DNA of 64,000 nt from Niabella beijingensis (GTDB lineage Bacteria; Bacteroidota; Bacteroidia; Chitinophagales; Chitinophagaceae), in contig NZ_JAIQDI010000002.1 in assembly GCF_020034665.1 (NCBI RefSeq), positions 1,736,001-1,800,000 of the forward strand, in the 5' to 3' direction. The notes beneath the pieces were generated by a model, which saw nothing but the letters and a program-made list of their open reading frames with translations, searched no databases and had not been told where the DNA came from. A program made the translations under genes and the position numbers. Below, one piece after another: positions 42,399 to 51,806 of the stretch. The number at the start of each line of letters is the position of its first letter. The stretch's first letter is position 1.

Positions 42399-42977
42399 TC
42401 AGTAGGTAACTTCCGGTGGTGAAAAATCCTGCAGCGTTGGCAAGGCGGATTGTTTTTCAGTTGTTTTCTCCTCCCCGATCACTTTGTCTGTTTCATATGC
42501 CTTTTTTATTGTGACCTTATTTCCGGTGGACAGATTGTAGTCAATATACGCTATATAACCCGCAAGGGCCTGTACTGATTGATACCCGATCAATTTAAAA
42601 TGGCCTTTTTGAAAACGGAACTTATGCGTTAGATTTCCCCGGATCAGTTGATTGCTAAAGATCAGGATGCCGTTCCTGATTTCAAGGTTTTCGAGGATCG
42701 TTACTGTCCGGGCATCGCCTTCCGGATGCCTGGGCATCACCGCTTTTGTGCTGGTCAGTACTTTTTTATAATTCCCCTTCTGATCCTGGAAAAAGATCTC
42801 AAGAAGATAGGGATGATACCTGCTGGAAGTATCTTCTTTTACGATCACCCGGTCGGCCTTCTGATCGCCGTTCAGGTCGCCATTGATCTTATACACGATG
42901 TTATCATAGTTATTCTGTCCGGATAAACCGGAAAAAAAGAGCAAAAAGATCAGCAGTACCGGAATTGTTTTTTTCAT
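42399..42977 (-). CDS. hypothetical exported protein with an FG-GAP-like motif
   Basis: The 192-residue protein has a signal peptide (IPVLLIFLLFFSGLSG) and then VYKINGDLNGDQKADRVIVKED, an Asp/Asn-rich calcium-loop-like stretch resembling FG-GAP/VCBS repeats. I do not recognise the rest. It lies 26 bp downstream of the DUF1444 gene on the same strand and may be cotranscribed. No function is assigned. Confidence 0.6.
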   Translation of the reverse strand: MKKTIPVLLIFLLFFSGLSGQNNYDNIVYKINGDLNGDQKADRVIVKEDTSSRYHPYLLEIFFQDQKGNYKKVLTSTKAVMPRHPEGDARTVTILENLEIRNGILIFSNQLIRGNLTHKFRFQKGHFKLIGYQSVQALAGYIAYIDYNLSTGNKVTIKKAYETDKVIGEEKTTEKQSALPTLQDFSPPEVTY

Positions 42978-43003
42978 ATGATATGTATTGCAGCTCCGTT
43001 GTC

Positions 43004-43864
43004 CTACAGCGACTTCAGTGTTCCTTGGTCCCAGGCGTAAAGTTTTTTTGAAATGGTGTAGGCATTCACCGCATAGATCTGGCCCGCAATGTCCTGCAGA
43101 CTTTCAACGCTTTCCGTATCCTGATCTCCGCAGATCATCAGCTCATCCCTGGACGGGAGCGCTACCACCGGGTTGCCGTTGATCCGTATGGAGGGAAGGA
43201 TCTCATCCAGTAACAATACCAGTGAGGCATCATAGTTATTATCCAGACGGATGGCATAACGGCCTCCGCCACCTTCAAAAACGGCTTCCTTTAATTTTGC
43301 CCTCAGGTTTTGCAGTGCTGCCTGATGCAGGCCCGCGGCATCCGGGAAACCGGCTTCGCTGATCTCTGCCGGACTGAGATAGGACATGCCACCCGGCGTA
43401 TCGTTTACATATACCACGATGAGGTCATCCCCTAACGGCTGCAGGGCAAACCTTACAGCAGCCTCAGCAGCCGTTCCTCCGGCAGACTCGTATTGTTTGC
43501 GAACCGTATCCAGCCATTGCAGCGATTTGATCACCGGTAATATATGGGCTTTCTCCAGCGATTGTATATTATCCGCCCGGTCCATATCGGCCGCCAGCGT
43601 ATTGATATGTTCCTCAATCACGGCATTCCGGTTCAGCGGCGAAGGATCATCTATACAGCGGGTGACCATATTACCCACAAAAGAACTCATAACAACGCCT
43701 CCCGGGCTGGTACTCACAATCCGCGTTTGCGCTGCATCTGGTCCCCATTCGATGGTCGTTTTTGTATTCAGTGCTTTGGAAATGGAGCCGGCAAAAAGCT
43801 CCGTAAGCTGCTGCCAGTTAAGCGTGTCCTTTTTTTTCCCAAAGATGTTTTTAAAGATGTTCAT
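43004..43864 (-). CDS. DUF1444 (YtpQ-like) protein
   Basis: The 286-residue soluble protein matches DUF1444 in length and in wording: DDLIVVYVNDTPGGMSYLSPAEISEAG, and LRAKLKEAVFEGGGGRYAI, followed by NYDASLVLLLDEILPSI and VALPSRDELMICGDQD. No signal peptide or catalytic motif is visible. YtpQ-type proteins are widespread and without known role. It starts an apparent two-gene operon with the hypothetical exported protein. Confidence 0.85.
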   Translation of the reverse strand: MNIFKNIFGKKKDTLNWQQLTELFAGSISKALNTKTTIEWGPDAAQTRIVSTSPGGVVMSSFVGNMVTRCIDDPSPLNRNAVIEEHINTLAADMDRADNIQSLEKAHILPVIKSLQWLDTVRKQYESAGGTAAEAAVRFALQPLGDDLIVVYVNDTPGGMSYLSPAEISEAGFPDAAGLHQAALQNLRAKLKEAVFEGGGGRYAIRLDNNYDASLVLLLDEILPSIRINGNPVVALPSRDELMICGDQDTESVESLQDIAGQIYAVNAYTISKKLYAWDQGTLKSL

Positions 43865-43986
43865 CAGGAGCTTTTATGGTTCAACAATACATAGCTCTCG
43901 CAATTTATTGTTTTTTTTAACCTGATGCAATAGTATTCGGCGGCTTTTCCGGAACGGACCCGTTTGCGAACCCTTACAGCCCATTG

Positions 43987-44406
43987 CTACAACAAACCCT
44001 TTTCCTTCCGCAGCACGGCTTCATCCTCATGTGAAATATACATAATGATGCGGGGGCCTTCCCGCGACAGATGCACATAGTAGGTAATATCAAAGGGAAC
44101 CGGCTCTTCGCCGGTTTTTTCAAAGACGGCACCCCAGGTAATGGAAACCTGACTGTAGCTATCACTGATACGGGCTTCCGCAAACCGCAGTATCCGCAGC
44201 TGTTGCAGTCCTGACCGAAGTTGTTGCTGCTGCAGCTGTTGCAGCCATTCCAGAAAACTTTCATCATTTTTAAAAACTGCATGGCCCTCCGGACCGGCTG
44301 CAATAAAATCGGCGGCATACATGGTGGTAAGCAGGCTCAGGTCGTTTTTGTCGTTTGCTGCGGCATAGTTCTCAAAAAAAGCACGCAGGTTTCGGGTTGA
44401 TTTCAT
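43987..44406 (-). CDS. NTF2-like (SnoaL/DUF4440-type) protein
   Basis: The 139-residue soluble protein has an NTF2 fold: LRAFFENYAAANDKNDLSLLTTMYAADFIAAGPEG, a central glutamine-rich turn (LQQLQQQQLRSGLQQL), then strands VSITWGAVFEKT and YYVHLSREGPRIIMYISHED. The catalytic or ligand set cannot be named. It stands alone, about 160 bp from the hydrolase gene. Confidence 0.75.
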   Translation of the reverse strand: MKSTRNLRAFFENYAAANDKNDLSLLTTMYAADFIAAGPEGHAVFKNDESFLEWLQQLQQQQLRSGLQQLRILRFAEARISDSYSQVSITWGAVFEKTGEEPVPFDITYYVHLSREGPRIIMYISHEDEAVLRKEKGLL

Positions 44407-44565
44407 AAAAGATAAATTATAACACAGCGATCCCAGTCTGATGGGTCTTTCGAAAATGGCACAAAGACTGTACCAGCGCCACCCGTATAAAACAGCAGGA
44501 ACCTGTCAATTTATGGTGAAAGACTATGAAGGAAAAGTTGGCGCGTATATCCGGATCCGCTCCGG

Positions 44566-45462
44566 TCAGAATAAGAACGGGGGAACAACCGGAGGCAGGT
44601 ATTCATAGTCCGGTTCCTCATACGGTATCCCATTGATAAAATTTACAAGATCACGGGTGAGCCGTTCCCGGTGTGTATAAAAGAGTCCGTGCGGTGCTCC
44701 TGCATAAACGGCGTACCCGGCATCAGGAAAATATTGTTTTAACCGGTCCGCGCTGGCCTCCCTGGGAACAATCAGGTCCTCTGCCCCGTGGACCAGCAGC
44801 AAGGGAAGATCAATGGTGCCCAGTTCATCCCTGAAATCAGTACCTGAAAAGTTTTTAATACAGGCAAGGGTTGAATGCTGAGGTGCATGCGCTGCGAGGT
44901 CCCGATAATATTCCATCAATGGTTTACTGATCGTCCGGTCGAGCAGCGCGGTACCAAAGAACTGTTTAAAAAAACTGTCAAGAAAACCGATCCGGTCACT
45001 TTTTATTTTTGAGATCATGTCGTCAAATACATCGGCGCGGACACCTTCAGGATTGTCCGCCGTTTGTATCAGAAAAGGAAGTATTGTACTGACAAGTACG
45101 GCACTGCTTACACGGCTTCTTCCATAATTCTTAAGATAGCGGATCACTTCTCCCCCTCCCATGGAAAAACCTACGAGCACTGCATTCCTCAGGTCAAGTT
45201 GCACCAGCAGCTCGTTCAGGTCTGCTGCCAGCGTATCATAATCGTATCCTGTCCAGGGCTTGCTGCTGCGGCCGGATCCGCGCCGGTCGTATTTGATCAC
45301 CCTGTTCCCGTTATCAACGATACCCGCCAGCTGATATTCCCACATTTCCATACTCAGCGGCCATCCGTGAATGAGCACCACAGGTTGCCCCTGGCCGTAA
45401 TCAAAAAAAGCAATACGGATCTCATCTCCTGATATTGCGTCATTAAATGTAATCGCTTTCAT
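44566..45462 (-). CDS. alpha/beta-fold hydrolase
   Basis: I start at MKAITFNDAISGDEIRI, giving 298 residues; eleven codons upstream are probably not translated. The canonical features are present: the oxyanion HGWPLSM (with LIHGWPLSMEMWEYQ), the nucleophile elbow VGFSMGGGE, the acid in GAEDLIVP and the base in APHGLFYTH. The wording is closest to non-heme chloroperoxidase or esterase-like hydrolases, which are mostly esterases. The gene downstream direction is towards the NTF2 gene; a DUF1328 gene lies upstream. The substrate is unknown. Confidence 0.9.
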   Translation of the reverse strand: MKAITFNDAISGDEIRIAFFDYGQGQPVVLIHGWPLSMEMWEYQLAGIVDNGNRVIKYDRRGSGRSSKPWTGYDYDTLAADLNELLVQLDLRNAVLVGFSMGGGEVIRYLKNYGRSRVSSAVLVSTILPFLIQTADNPEGVRADVFDDMISKIKSDRIGFLDSFFKQFFGTALLDRTISKPLMEYYRDLAAHAPQHSTLACIKNFSGTDFRDELGTIDLPLLLVHGAEDLIVPREASADRLKQYFPDAGYAVYAGAPHGLFYTHRERLTRDLVNFINGIPYEEPDYEYLPPVVPPFLF

Positions 45463-45516
45463 ACTTCCGTTTCTTTGATTAACAATAGGCATCATTACCG
45501 CATACAGGATTCCGGG

Positions 45517-45669
45517 TTACTTTCCAAACAGCAGCGAGCATACGAACAGTACCACAAATATGAAAAAAAGGATCTTTGCTATTTTTGCAGCTCCTGCCGC
45601 TACTCCTGTAAAGCCAAAGATCCCTGCTATCACCGCAACAATTAAAAAGATGATGGTCCATGTAAGCAT
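45517..45669 (-). CDS. DUF1328 family (UPF0391) small membrane protein
   Basis: The 50-residue reading frame on the minus strand starts at the ATG ending at 45669 and stops at 45517. The translation begins [20 protein letters not shown] and continues [20 protein letters not shown] and [10 protein letters not shown]. Two helices joined by a [13 protein letters not shown] turn are characteristic of DUF1328 proteins (E. coli YtjA). The role is unknown; such genes are often stress induced. It is too short for many gene finders. Confidence 0.93.
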   Translation of the reverse strand: MLTWTIIFLIVAVIAGIFGFTGVAAGAAKIAKILFFIFVVLFVCSLLFGK

Positions 45670-45966
45670 AACGCAGGTTTTCATTTAAGAATGGATAGGT
45701 ACCTTAATTCTGTAATAATTCGCTATGAACTGCAGTTCTAAAATGATGCCAACGTAAACGGGGTCCGGTTAATGAAAGACCTTAACGCCTTTTTCTAAAA
45801 AAACATGCCTGCGATGGAAAACTTTTACTAATTGCTGTAAGGCTGCTGCCGGCTATTGCAGAATCTTTTACCCATAGTGAGGAAGGTGCGCAACAGCCCC
45901 GCTACGGCCATACAGGGATGTGGTTTCTTTTAAGAAATCCAACAACAAACTCTTTGGACAATGGTG
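45670..45966. other. intergenic region
   Basis: No gene seen. The sequence holds the promoter of the DUF1328 gene and the end region of the permease gene. I found no strong hairpin. Confidence 0.5.
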
Positions 45967-48366
45967 TTATTCGGTTCTGAGGCTCTTTACGGGATTAACG
46001 ATCGCAGCCTTAAATACCTGGTAACTTGTTGAAAGCAGACTGATCATGACCATGCCAATACCTGCAAGAACAAAATTCCATACCGACAAACCCACGCGGT
46101 ACTGATATTGATGCAGCCATGCGTTCATATAATACCATGATACCGGGATGGCAACGAGCACGGCGATGGCCACCAGAAAAACAAATTCTTTTGACAGCAG
46201 GCGGCAGAGACCCAATACCGATGCTCCCAGTACCTTTCGTATCCCGATCTCCTTTATCCGTTGTTCTGCCATAAAAGCGGCGAGACCAAATAATCCAAGA
46301 CAGCTGATAAAAATAGCCAGGCCCGTAAAGATCCCTGTCAGCGTTCCGATACGTTGTTCTGCTTCGAACTTAGTGGCATATTCGTCATCCACAAAATGAT
46401 ATTCAAAAGGGTTGACAGGATCGTATTTCCTGGTAACTGTTTCTATGGCGGCCAGCGCTGCTTTCATGGAAACGGACGGACGGACACGGATGGTCAGAAA
46501 ATTCAGCCGCTGATCATTTCTATTACTGCCCAGGTAAAATATCATCTGCCGTACGGGTGTATAAGGAGACTGCAGCACCATATCGTTTACCACACCGATG
46601 ATTTTAAAACTCCCGTTATCGCCCCATTTCATAACTGCTCCTACAGGGTGTTTAAGTCCCATATATTTTGCAGCAGCCTCATTAATAACAAAGCCTGTCG
46701 AATCGGACGGGAACGCCTTTGAAAAATCCCTGCCCTCTTTTATTTTCCAGTTGACCGTTTCTCCAAATTCCTGACTGATGCGTACTGTTGAAAACTCATC
46801 CTGCATGCCCGGGTTCTTTCCTTCCCAGTCAAAACCACTGTTGGTCACCCATGCGGCAGTAACGGGAGATTCCGATGCAGCAAGGCTTTGAATCGTACCT
46901 GTACGGGACAGCGCATCGCGGTATGCCTCATAGTGCTTCCAGAGTTCGGCTGATTTTATCGGTACAGTTACCAGGCCTTCCCTGCTGTATCCTACCGGAC
47001 GTTCTTTTGCAAACCGGATCTGCTGAAAGATCACAACAGTACCTACAATCAGAAGAACGGTTATCGAAAACTGAAGGACAATCAACAGCTTCCGCGGAAC
47101 AACAGCAAAATAGCCCGCTTTGAATGTTCCTTTCAGCACCTTAACCGGGCGGAATGAAGATAAATAGAGCGCAGGATACAGTCCGGCAATGATCCCGGTC
47201 AGTATAACAAAGCCGGTACCGGTAAGCCAGAACCAGCTATTGCCCCAGGGGATCTTTATATTTTTTACTGCTATGGTATTGAAAAAGGGTAATGCTATTT
47301 GTGTTAGCAGCAGTGCCAGCAGGAATGCGATAGCAGTTACCAGTAACGATTCGGAAAAAAAACGGATCGCCAGCTGGCTCCGTAACGAGCCGATCGTTTT
47401 CAGCACACCAACTTCCTTTGCCCGTTTCTCAGAACGTGCCGTGCTCAGGTTCATAAAATTGATGCAGGCCAGCAGCAGCACAAAGATGCCCACAATACTA
47501 AAGATGCGGACATATTGGATGCGGCCTCCGCTATTGACACCATTCTCAAATCCATAGTACAAATGCCAGCGGCTCATAGGATGCAGGAACAGCTCCGGTT
47601 TAAAACGGGCATCATCATCTTCTTTTAATACCCGGCGCAACTTGGCGTATTTTATATTCTCCGATACCTGCGACATCGTTGCCCGCCCGGAAACCTGTAC
47701 CAGCACCTGGAACCAGCTGTTTCCCCATGTCAGTCGCTTATATACGCTGTCACTATTGATCATTAACTCCCAGGGAGCAATAAAGCCCAGATTCCCGAAT
47801 GACGAATTAAGCGGAAGGTCTTCGTAGACACCGGTCACTTTAACAGGAAGTTTGTTATCAATAAGCAGGATACGGTTCAGCGGATCAGCATCCGCAAAAT
47901 AAGACTCGGCAACGGATCTGGAAAGCAATATGGAATGTGGATCCGTAAGCCCGGCCCTCGAGCCGCTTATCATTTTGAGCTGTAACATATCGGTAATGCC
48001 CGGTTCCATATAGTTACCGCTTTTTACGAGCCGTTTATTTTCAAAAGACAACAGATGATCGCCCGGCCAGGAGGTCATTATTACATGTTTGAACTGGTTG
48101 CCATAGGTCTGCCTTAGTTCCGGCCCCAACTGCTTTGCTTGGCCATCCCAGGTCTGGATATCACCATTGAACGTTTGATTCTGCATTACCCGAGCAATCG
48201 AGGAATAGTTTTCAAACTGCCGGTCAAATGTGTATTCTTCCCAAACCCAGAGCCCGATCAGCAGGGCAACGGAAAGACCCACAGACAGGCCTGCGATATT
48301 TATAAATGACTGGATCCTGTTTCTGCGCAGATTGCGCCAGGCCAGTTTCAAATGATTTTTAATCAT
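45967..48366 (-). CDS. MacB/FtsX-type ABC transporter permease
   Basis: The 799-residue inner-membrane protein has the MacB_PCD periplasmic domain twice (about 25-245 and 470-640) and FtsX membrane segments: one N-terminal helix (SFINIAGLSVGLSVALLIGL), a three-helix group (IVGIFVLLLACINFMNLS onward) and a C-terminal group (FVLAGIGMVMISLLSTSYQV). It lacks an ATPase; the partner is elsewhere. In Bacteroidota, such long permeases work in lipid or lipoprotein-type export or as mechanotransmission systems, and exact cargo is unknown. The KEVGVLKTIGS and KEIGIRKVLGAS motifs mark the coupling helices. A short FecR-like gene lies upstream. Confidence 0.93.
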   Translation of the reverse strand: MIKNHLKLAWRNLRRNRIQSFINIAGLSVGLSVALLIGLWVWEEYTFDRQFENYSSIARVMQNQTFNGDIQTWDGQAKQLGPELRQTYGNQFKHVIMTSWPGDHLLSFENKRLVKSGNYMEPGITDMLQLKMISGSRAGLTDPHSILLSRSVAESYFADADPLNRILLIDNKLPVKVTGVYEDLPLNSSFGNLGFIAPWELMINSDSVYKRLTWGNSWFQVLVQVSGRATMSQVSENIKYAKLRRVLKEDDDARFKPELFLHPMSRWHLYYGFENGVNSGGRIQYVRIFSIVGIFVLLLACINFMNLSTARSEKRAKEVGVLKTIGSLRSQLAIRFFSESLLVTAIAFLLALLLTQIALPFFNTIAVKNIKIPWGNSWFWLTGTGFVILTGIIAGLYPALYLSSFRPVKVLKGTFKAGYFAVVPRKLLIVLQFSITVLLIVGTVVIFQQIRFAKERPVGYSREGLVTVPIKSAELWKHYEAYRDALSRTGTIQSLAASESPVTAAWVTNSGFDWEGKNPGMQDEFSTVRISQEFGETVNWKIKEGRDFSKAFPSDSTGFVINEAAAKYMGLKHPVGAVMKWGDNGSFKIIGVVNDMVLQSPYTPVRQMIFYLGSNRNDQRLNFLTIRVRPSVSMKAALAAIETVTRKYDPVNPFEYHFVDDEYATKFEAEQRIGTLTGIFTGLAIFISCLGLFGLAAFMAEQRIKEIGIRKVLGASVLGLCRLLSKEFVFLVAIAVLVAIPVSWYYMNAWLHQYQYRVGLSVWNFVLAGIGMVMISLLSTSYQVFKAAIVNPVKSLRTE

Positions 48367-48404
48367 GATCAGGATTTATTTGCAGGTTCAGGAAGCTACC
48401 CGTT

Positions 48405-48629
48405 TCAAATCGCGTTCTTTTTGAAGATCCTTTTCAGCTGTGCTTCAGCCGCCTCACCGGATGGTGCATTTATTTCGGTCGTCCACAGCCGCTTTAATTG
48501 CTGATAAAGATCCCGCCATTCCTCCGACCGGAGGCAGGCATCGAATGCCTGGCTGTCCGCTGCCGTTAACTCTCCTGAGAGTGCCCGCGCCATCAGCAAA
48601 AAAAGATGGTCGTTTGATCCGATTACCAT
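48405..48629 (-). CDS. FecR-like anti-sigma N-terminal stub
   Basis: I start at MVIGSNDHLFLLM, giving 74 residues; an upstream start 23 codons earlier is possible. The protein reads LFLLMARALSGELTAADSQAFDACLRSEEWRDLYQQLKRLW (given only as its landmarks LMARALSGELT and DLYQQLKRLW), the hallmark of the N-terminal helical domain of FecR-type anti-sigma factors. It has no membrane helix and no periplasmic domain. It may be a truncated FecR or a stand-alone helical domain. It is 38 bp upstream of the permease gene, so it may be cotranscribed. Confidence 0.55.
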   Translation of the reverse strand: MVIGSNDHLFLLMARALSGELTAADSQAFDACLRSEEWRDLYQQLKRLWTTEINAPSGEAAEAQLKRIFKKNAI

Positions 48630-48698
48630 TCCGGGATGTTTTACGATCCAGCCCCGTTCTCCCAACCGTACTACTGTTTGCTGATTATACCATGACAC

Positions 48699-49013
48699 AC
48701 AGGAAAATGCATTTCGAAAACGGGCTGTTTAAAATACATCCATTTGAACTACCACAATCATGCAAAAACAGTAAATCACTCACTTTCAGTTTATTACAGA
48801 CAGCACCTCTCTTTAGAACTGTCCGTATCCGGACAATTTCCGGCCGTTTTTGATACATTCGGAAGATGATAAAACAGCTGAAGTGCCCGCCGGTGGCCCG
48901 CGAAAGGGCTTTTAAAAAGGAGATCCGTTTATCCTGCTCCTTCTTTTCGCAGGAAAGCCGCAACTCCATTTGAGCTGCGGCTTTTATTCCCGGTTATTCA
49001 TTCCGGTATTGTA
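48699..49013. other. intergenic region with a dyad and a hairpin
   Basis: I see no real gene. The palindrome TGTCCGTATCCGGACA lies at 48820-48835 (arms TGTCCG/CGGACA). A second hairpin at 48954-48984, AAAGCCGCAACTC/GAGCTGCGGCTTT with one mismatch, is placed to terminate the minus-strand SRPBCC gene. Confidence 0.55.
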
Positions 49014-49463
49014 TCAGGCATCCGGTATTTCAGGTTCTACCAGTTTGGCCAGCTTTTCCAGCGATTCCTGCCATCCCAGGTAGCACATTTCCGCCGGGAT
49101 AGCCGAAGGGATCCCTTCCTGTGTGATCCGTATCTCTGTACCCGCAATATTCTTTTTCAGCCAGACAGTAGTGATCATTTCGCCCGGCATGTTGGGGTCA
49201 TCAAACTGATCGGTATATTTCAGGAACTCATTGGGTTTAAGTTCCAGGTATTTTCCACCAAAGGAGTGGCTGTTCCCTGTTGAAAAATTCTGGAATGACA
49301 TTTTATAAGTGCCCCCAGTGGCCGCGGTCATTTCGTGAACGGTGCAAACAAATCCATACGGGGGCAGCCATGAAGCAATGGCCGGGGCTTCGGTAAAAGC
49401 ACGGTAAATTTTTTCCGGTGATGTTTTAAGCACTCTGTGGAATGAAACATTATTGTCTGACAT
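49014..49463 (-). CDS. SRPBCC (AHSA1-like) family protein
   Basis: The 149-residue protein has the START/AHSA1-like fold: VSFHRVLKTSPEKIYRAFTEAPAIASWLPP at the start, then GKYLELKPNEFLKYTDQFDD and the closing CYLGWQESLEKLAKLVEP, which matches the GW-x-x-SL ending of AHSA1-domain proteins. They bind hydrophobic ligands or act as client-stabilising proteins. It diverges from the DinB-like gene at 49702. Confidence 0.9.
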   Translation of the reverse strand: MSDNNVSFHRVLKTSPEKIYRAFTEAPAIASWLPPYGFVCTVHEMTAATGGTYKMSFQNFSTGNSHSFGGKYLELKPNEFLKYTDQFDDPNMPGEMITTVWLKKNIAGTEIRITQEGIPSAIPAEMCYLGWQESLEKLAKLVEPEIPDA

Positions 49464-49701
49464 AAAATATTTTTTTGTTTCCTACTCATTTGGCTTTTCG
49501 GTTTCGCCCGTTTTTGAAGTGGTCGCTGCTCCACTGCTAAAGGTTTATCGTTTCATCTTCAGCACTACAAAAATGATAAGAAAATCCGGGTGGGACACTG
49601 GCTGCATACGACAATTAACCGGGCTATTTGCGTCCCCTGCCTGCTGCCGGTCGTATGATCCGATATTCACCTGTTTTGGATACCTTTAATAAAATTCTTC
49701 C

Positions 49702-50196
49702 ATGCTTACCGGAATCAACCGGCTGCTTTGGCAACAATTCGGGGCTGCCATCGATATGCTGGAAAATGCGGTCACTGCCTGCCCTGAAGTTATTTGGGAA
49801 AATGATGCCGGATATTGCCAGCTGGCTCATCATACCATTTTTTTTCTGGATTACTATCTCTCCGATACTCCGAAAGAAGCCGACTATATTCCGCCTCCGC
49901 CCTTTACCAAATCTGAATTTGAAACGGTTGCTCCTTCGCTTCACTACACAAAAGCGGAACTGCTGATCTTTCTGCATACAGGAAAAAAGAAACTACATGA
50001 GCAATTGTTAAAACATACCGGCGAGGCATTGCTGGAAAACCGCTTTGTAAGTGAATACAAAGATTTCAGTTTATTTGAGCTGCTGCTTTATAATATGCGG
50101 CATGTCCAGCATCATGCCGCGCAGCTGAACCTGCGGCTGCGGCAGGCAGGGCACGCTCCGCCTGATTGGGTATCCGCTGCCACTGCCCCTTTCTGA
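49702..50196 (+). CDS. DinB superfamily protein
   Basis: The 164-residue protein has the four-helix DinB architecture: INRLLWQQFGAAIDMLENAV, the first metal histidine region CQLAHHTIFFLDYYL, and the last helix LLYNMRHVQHHAAQLNLRLRQ with two further histidines. The three histidines are the metal triad of the DinB/YfiT fold; such enzymes include thiol-dependent transferases and many with unknown reactions. It diverges from SRPBCC and converges with DUF6496. The assignment to a subfamily is not possible by eye. Confidence 0.88.
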   Translation: MLTGINRLLWQQFGAAIDMLENAVTACPEVIWENDAGYCQLAHHTIFFLDYYLSDTPKEADYIPPPPFTKSEFETVAPSLHYTKAELLIFLHTGKKKLHEQLLKHTGEALLENRFVSEYKDFSLFELLLYNMRHVQHHAAQLNLRLRQAGHAPPDWVSAATAPF

Positions 50197-50329
50197 CCGG
50201 AAGCTGCCGAAAATTTTTTGGGTCTTCTTTTGTTAGCACCAGGATAAAGCCTCCGGAAATGATTTATCTCAAGAGTTGTGCCTTGTTACCTGGCTTGGGG
50301 AATGAGTCAGGATCACCGTCAAATATGGT

Positions 50330-50557
50330 TCAGGATTTTTTCTTTGCAGCGACTTTCTTTTTTGCAGGTGCTTTTTTCCTGGCCGGGGCTTTAGGAACCT
50401 TTGCGCCTTCTTCTCTTGCCTCGGAGAGTCCGATGGCGATCGCCTGTTTTTTACTGGTTACTTTCTTACCGCTTTTGCCACTTTTAAGCTTGCCTTGTTT
50501 TCTTTCATGCATCGCTTTCTCCACTTTTTCTCCTGCTTTTTTTGAATACGTTGCCAT
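50330..50557 (-). CDS. DUF6496 small basic protein
   Basis: The 75-residue protein has the DUF6496 core GEKVEKAMHERKQGKLKSGKSG and SKKQAIAIGLSEAREEGAKVP followed by a lysine/alanine tail (ARKKAPAKKKVAAKKKS) like those of histone-H1-like DNA-binding proteins. It is small, strongly basic and without cysteines. Function unknown; nucleic-acid binding is inferred. It is a single gene between the DinB gene and the AraC regulator. Confidence 0.85.
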   Translation of the reverse strand: MATYSKKAGEKVEKAMHERKQGKLKSGKSGKKVTSKKQAIAIGLSEAREEGAKVPKAPARKKAPAKKKVAAKKKS

Positions 50558-50757
50558 AACAACATGTTTAATGGATTACAGATACTTTATAAAATCAAAA
50601 ACACTGCCATATCCATTTGATTTATTGATACTGTAAAACCGGGGTTTTGAAATGAGCATGCACGGGTTTGTTTGTGTAAATAAATCATCAGTTGTAGAGA
50701 TCCTTCCTTATCTGACCGAGAAAGAACCTGTCATTAGCAATGCGGATATAGGATGGA

Positions 50758-51615
50758 TCAGCCATTTTCTGCCATCCGGGATTCAGGCTCACGGAAATTT
50801 TTGGGATAGAAACCCGTCTTCCCGGCAATATAAGTGGAAAAAGAAGCAGTTGTCGAAAAACCCAGATCAAATGCGATCTCTTTTATAGATTTGCCAGAGC
50901 CCAGCAGCTGCCTTTTTGCTTCAAGCACTACCCTGCCATCAATAAGCTCCTTTGCGGTAAGCCCCAATTCTCGTTTAGCAAGTATATTCAGATAGTTGGG
51001 TGTTATGGCCAGCTTATCGGCGTAAAATCCTACTGCTTTAGATACGATAAAATGCGTTTCAATAAGATCAAGAAATCTTGAGATCAACGGATTTTTTTTT
51101 CCGGAACTGCTATCATCAGCAGCCCGGAGGTCGATAAACCGGCTAACCAGCAACAGCACCAGCCGGGTTCTAAGGATTACGATATTATAGTGGATAGCTT
51201 TATCCTCCAGTTCCTGTTTAATGAGATTCAGCTCACGGAACAGCTTCTCTGCCTGATCCGGTGGCGGGTCCACTACAGGATAATTGTTGATGTGCAGCGA
51301 AGAGAACCGTGTATCGGAAAGATACACTTCAACAAATTTTTTAGATAGGATGAGTTTATGGCCTTTCGCACCTTCGTCCGTTTTCCACGAGTGTATCTGC
51401 CCGGGAAAAGAAATATGAACCTGGTTGTCTCCCTCATTGTACTCAATAAAATCAACCGTATGCCAGCCCGAGCACTTTTCAAAAAAAATAAACACATAGG
51501 AATCCGGAGACCTGAAATTTGCCATTTCGCTGGCTCCGGCAACAGGTATGTAGGTTACACTGCCTGCAACCTGTGATTCCCATTCAAGATCCTTTTCAAT
51601 ATATTCCTCGTCCAT
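50758..51615 (-). CDS. AraC family transcriptional regulator
   Basis: The 285-residue protein has a cupin-like N-terminal ligand domain (about 25-120, with HISFPGQIHSW) and two C-terminal AraC helix-turn-helix units (ADKLAITPNYLNILAKRELG and IKEIAFDLGFSTTASFSTYI). It is upstream of an MFS exporter gene on the same strand. A second regulator of the same build lies at 54255. The ligand is not known. Confidence 0.92.
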   Translation of the reverse strand: MDEEYIEKDLEWESQVAGSVTYIPVAGASEMANFRSPDSYVFIFFEKCSGWHTVDFIEYNEGDNQVHISFPGQIHSWKTDEGAKGHKLILSKKFVEVYLSDTRFSSLHINNYPVVDPPPDQAEKLFRELNLIKQELEDKAIHYNIVILRTRLVLLLVSRFIDLRAADDSSSGKKNPLISRFLDLIETHFIVSKAVGFYADKLAITPNYLNILAKRELGLTAKELIDGRVVLEAKRQLLGSGKSIKEIAFDLGFSTTASFSTYIAGKTGFYPKNFREPESRMAENG

Positions 51616-51806
51616 TTACTTTTCCATTTTTAAATTAATACCCGTTAGCTGCCTTCGTAGATGCACAAAAATACAAATGGAGGTCAGCAGGTTCCATCAG
51701 CTAAAAGTAAATTATTTAATTAAAATCCATACACTGCCTTGTTACGACAGGACAAAATAAAAAACGATACGTTGATTGCGGCACCTGCTTTTACACCAGT
51801 TGCTCC

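Noticed and set aside
45479..45661. 60-codon minus-strand frame over the DUF1328 gene
   Set aside because: It is an out-of-frame shadow; the frame ending at 45517 gives a proper DUF1328 protein.
48685..48969. 94-codon minus-strand frame between the FecR stub and SRPBCC gene
   Set aside because: It spans a palindrome and a terminator hairpin and has no domain.
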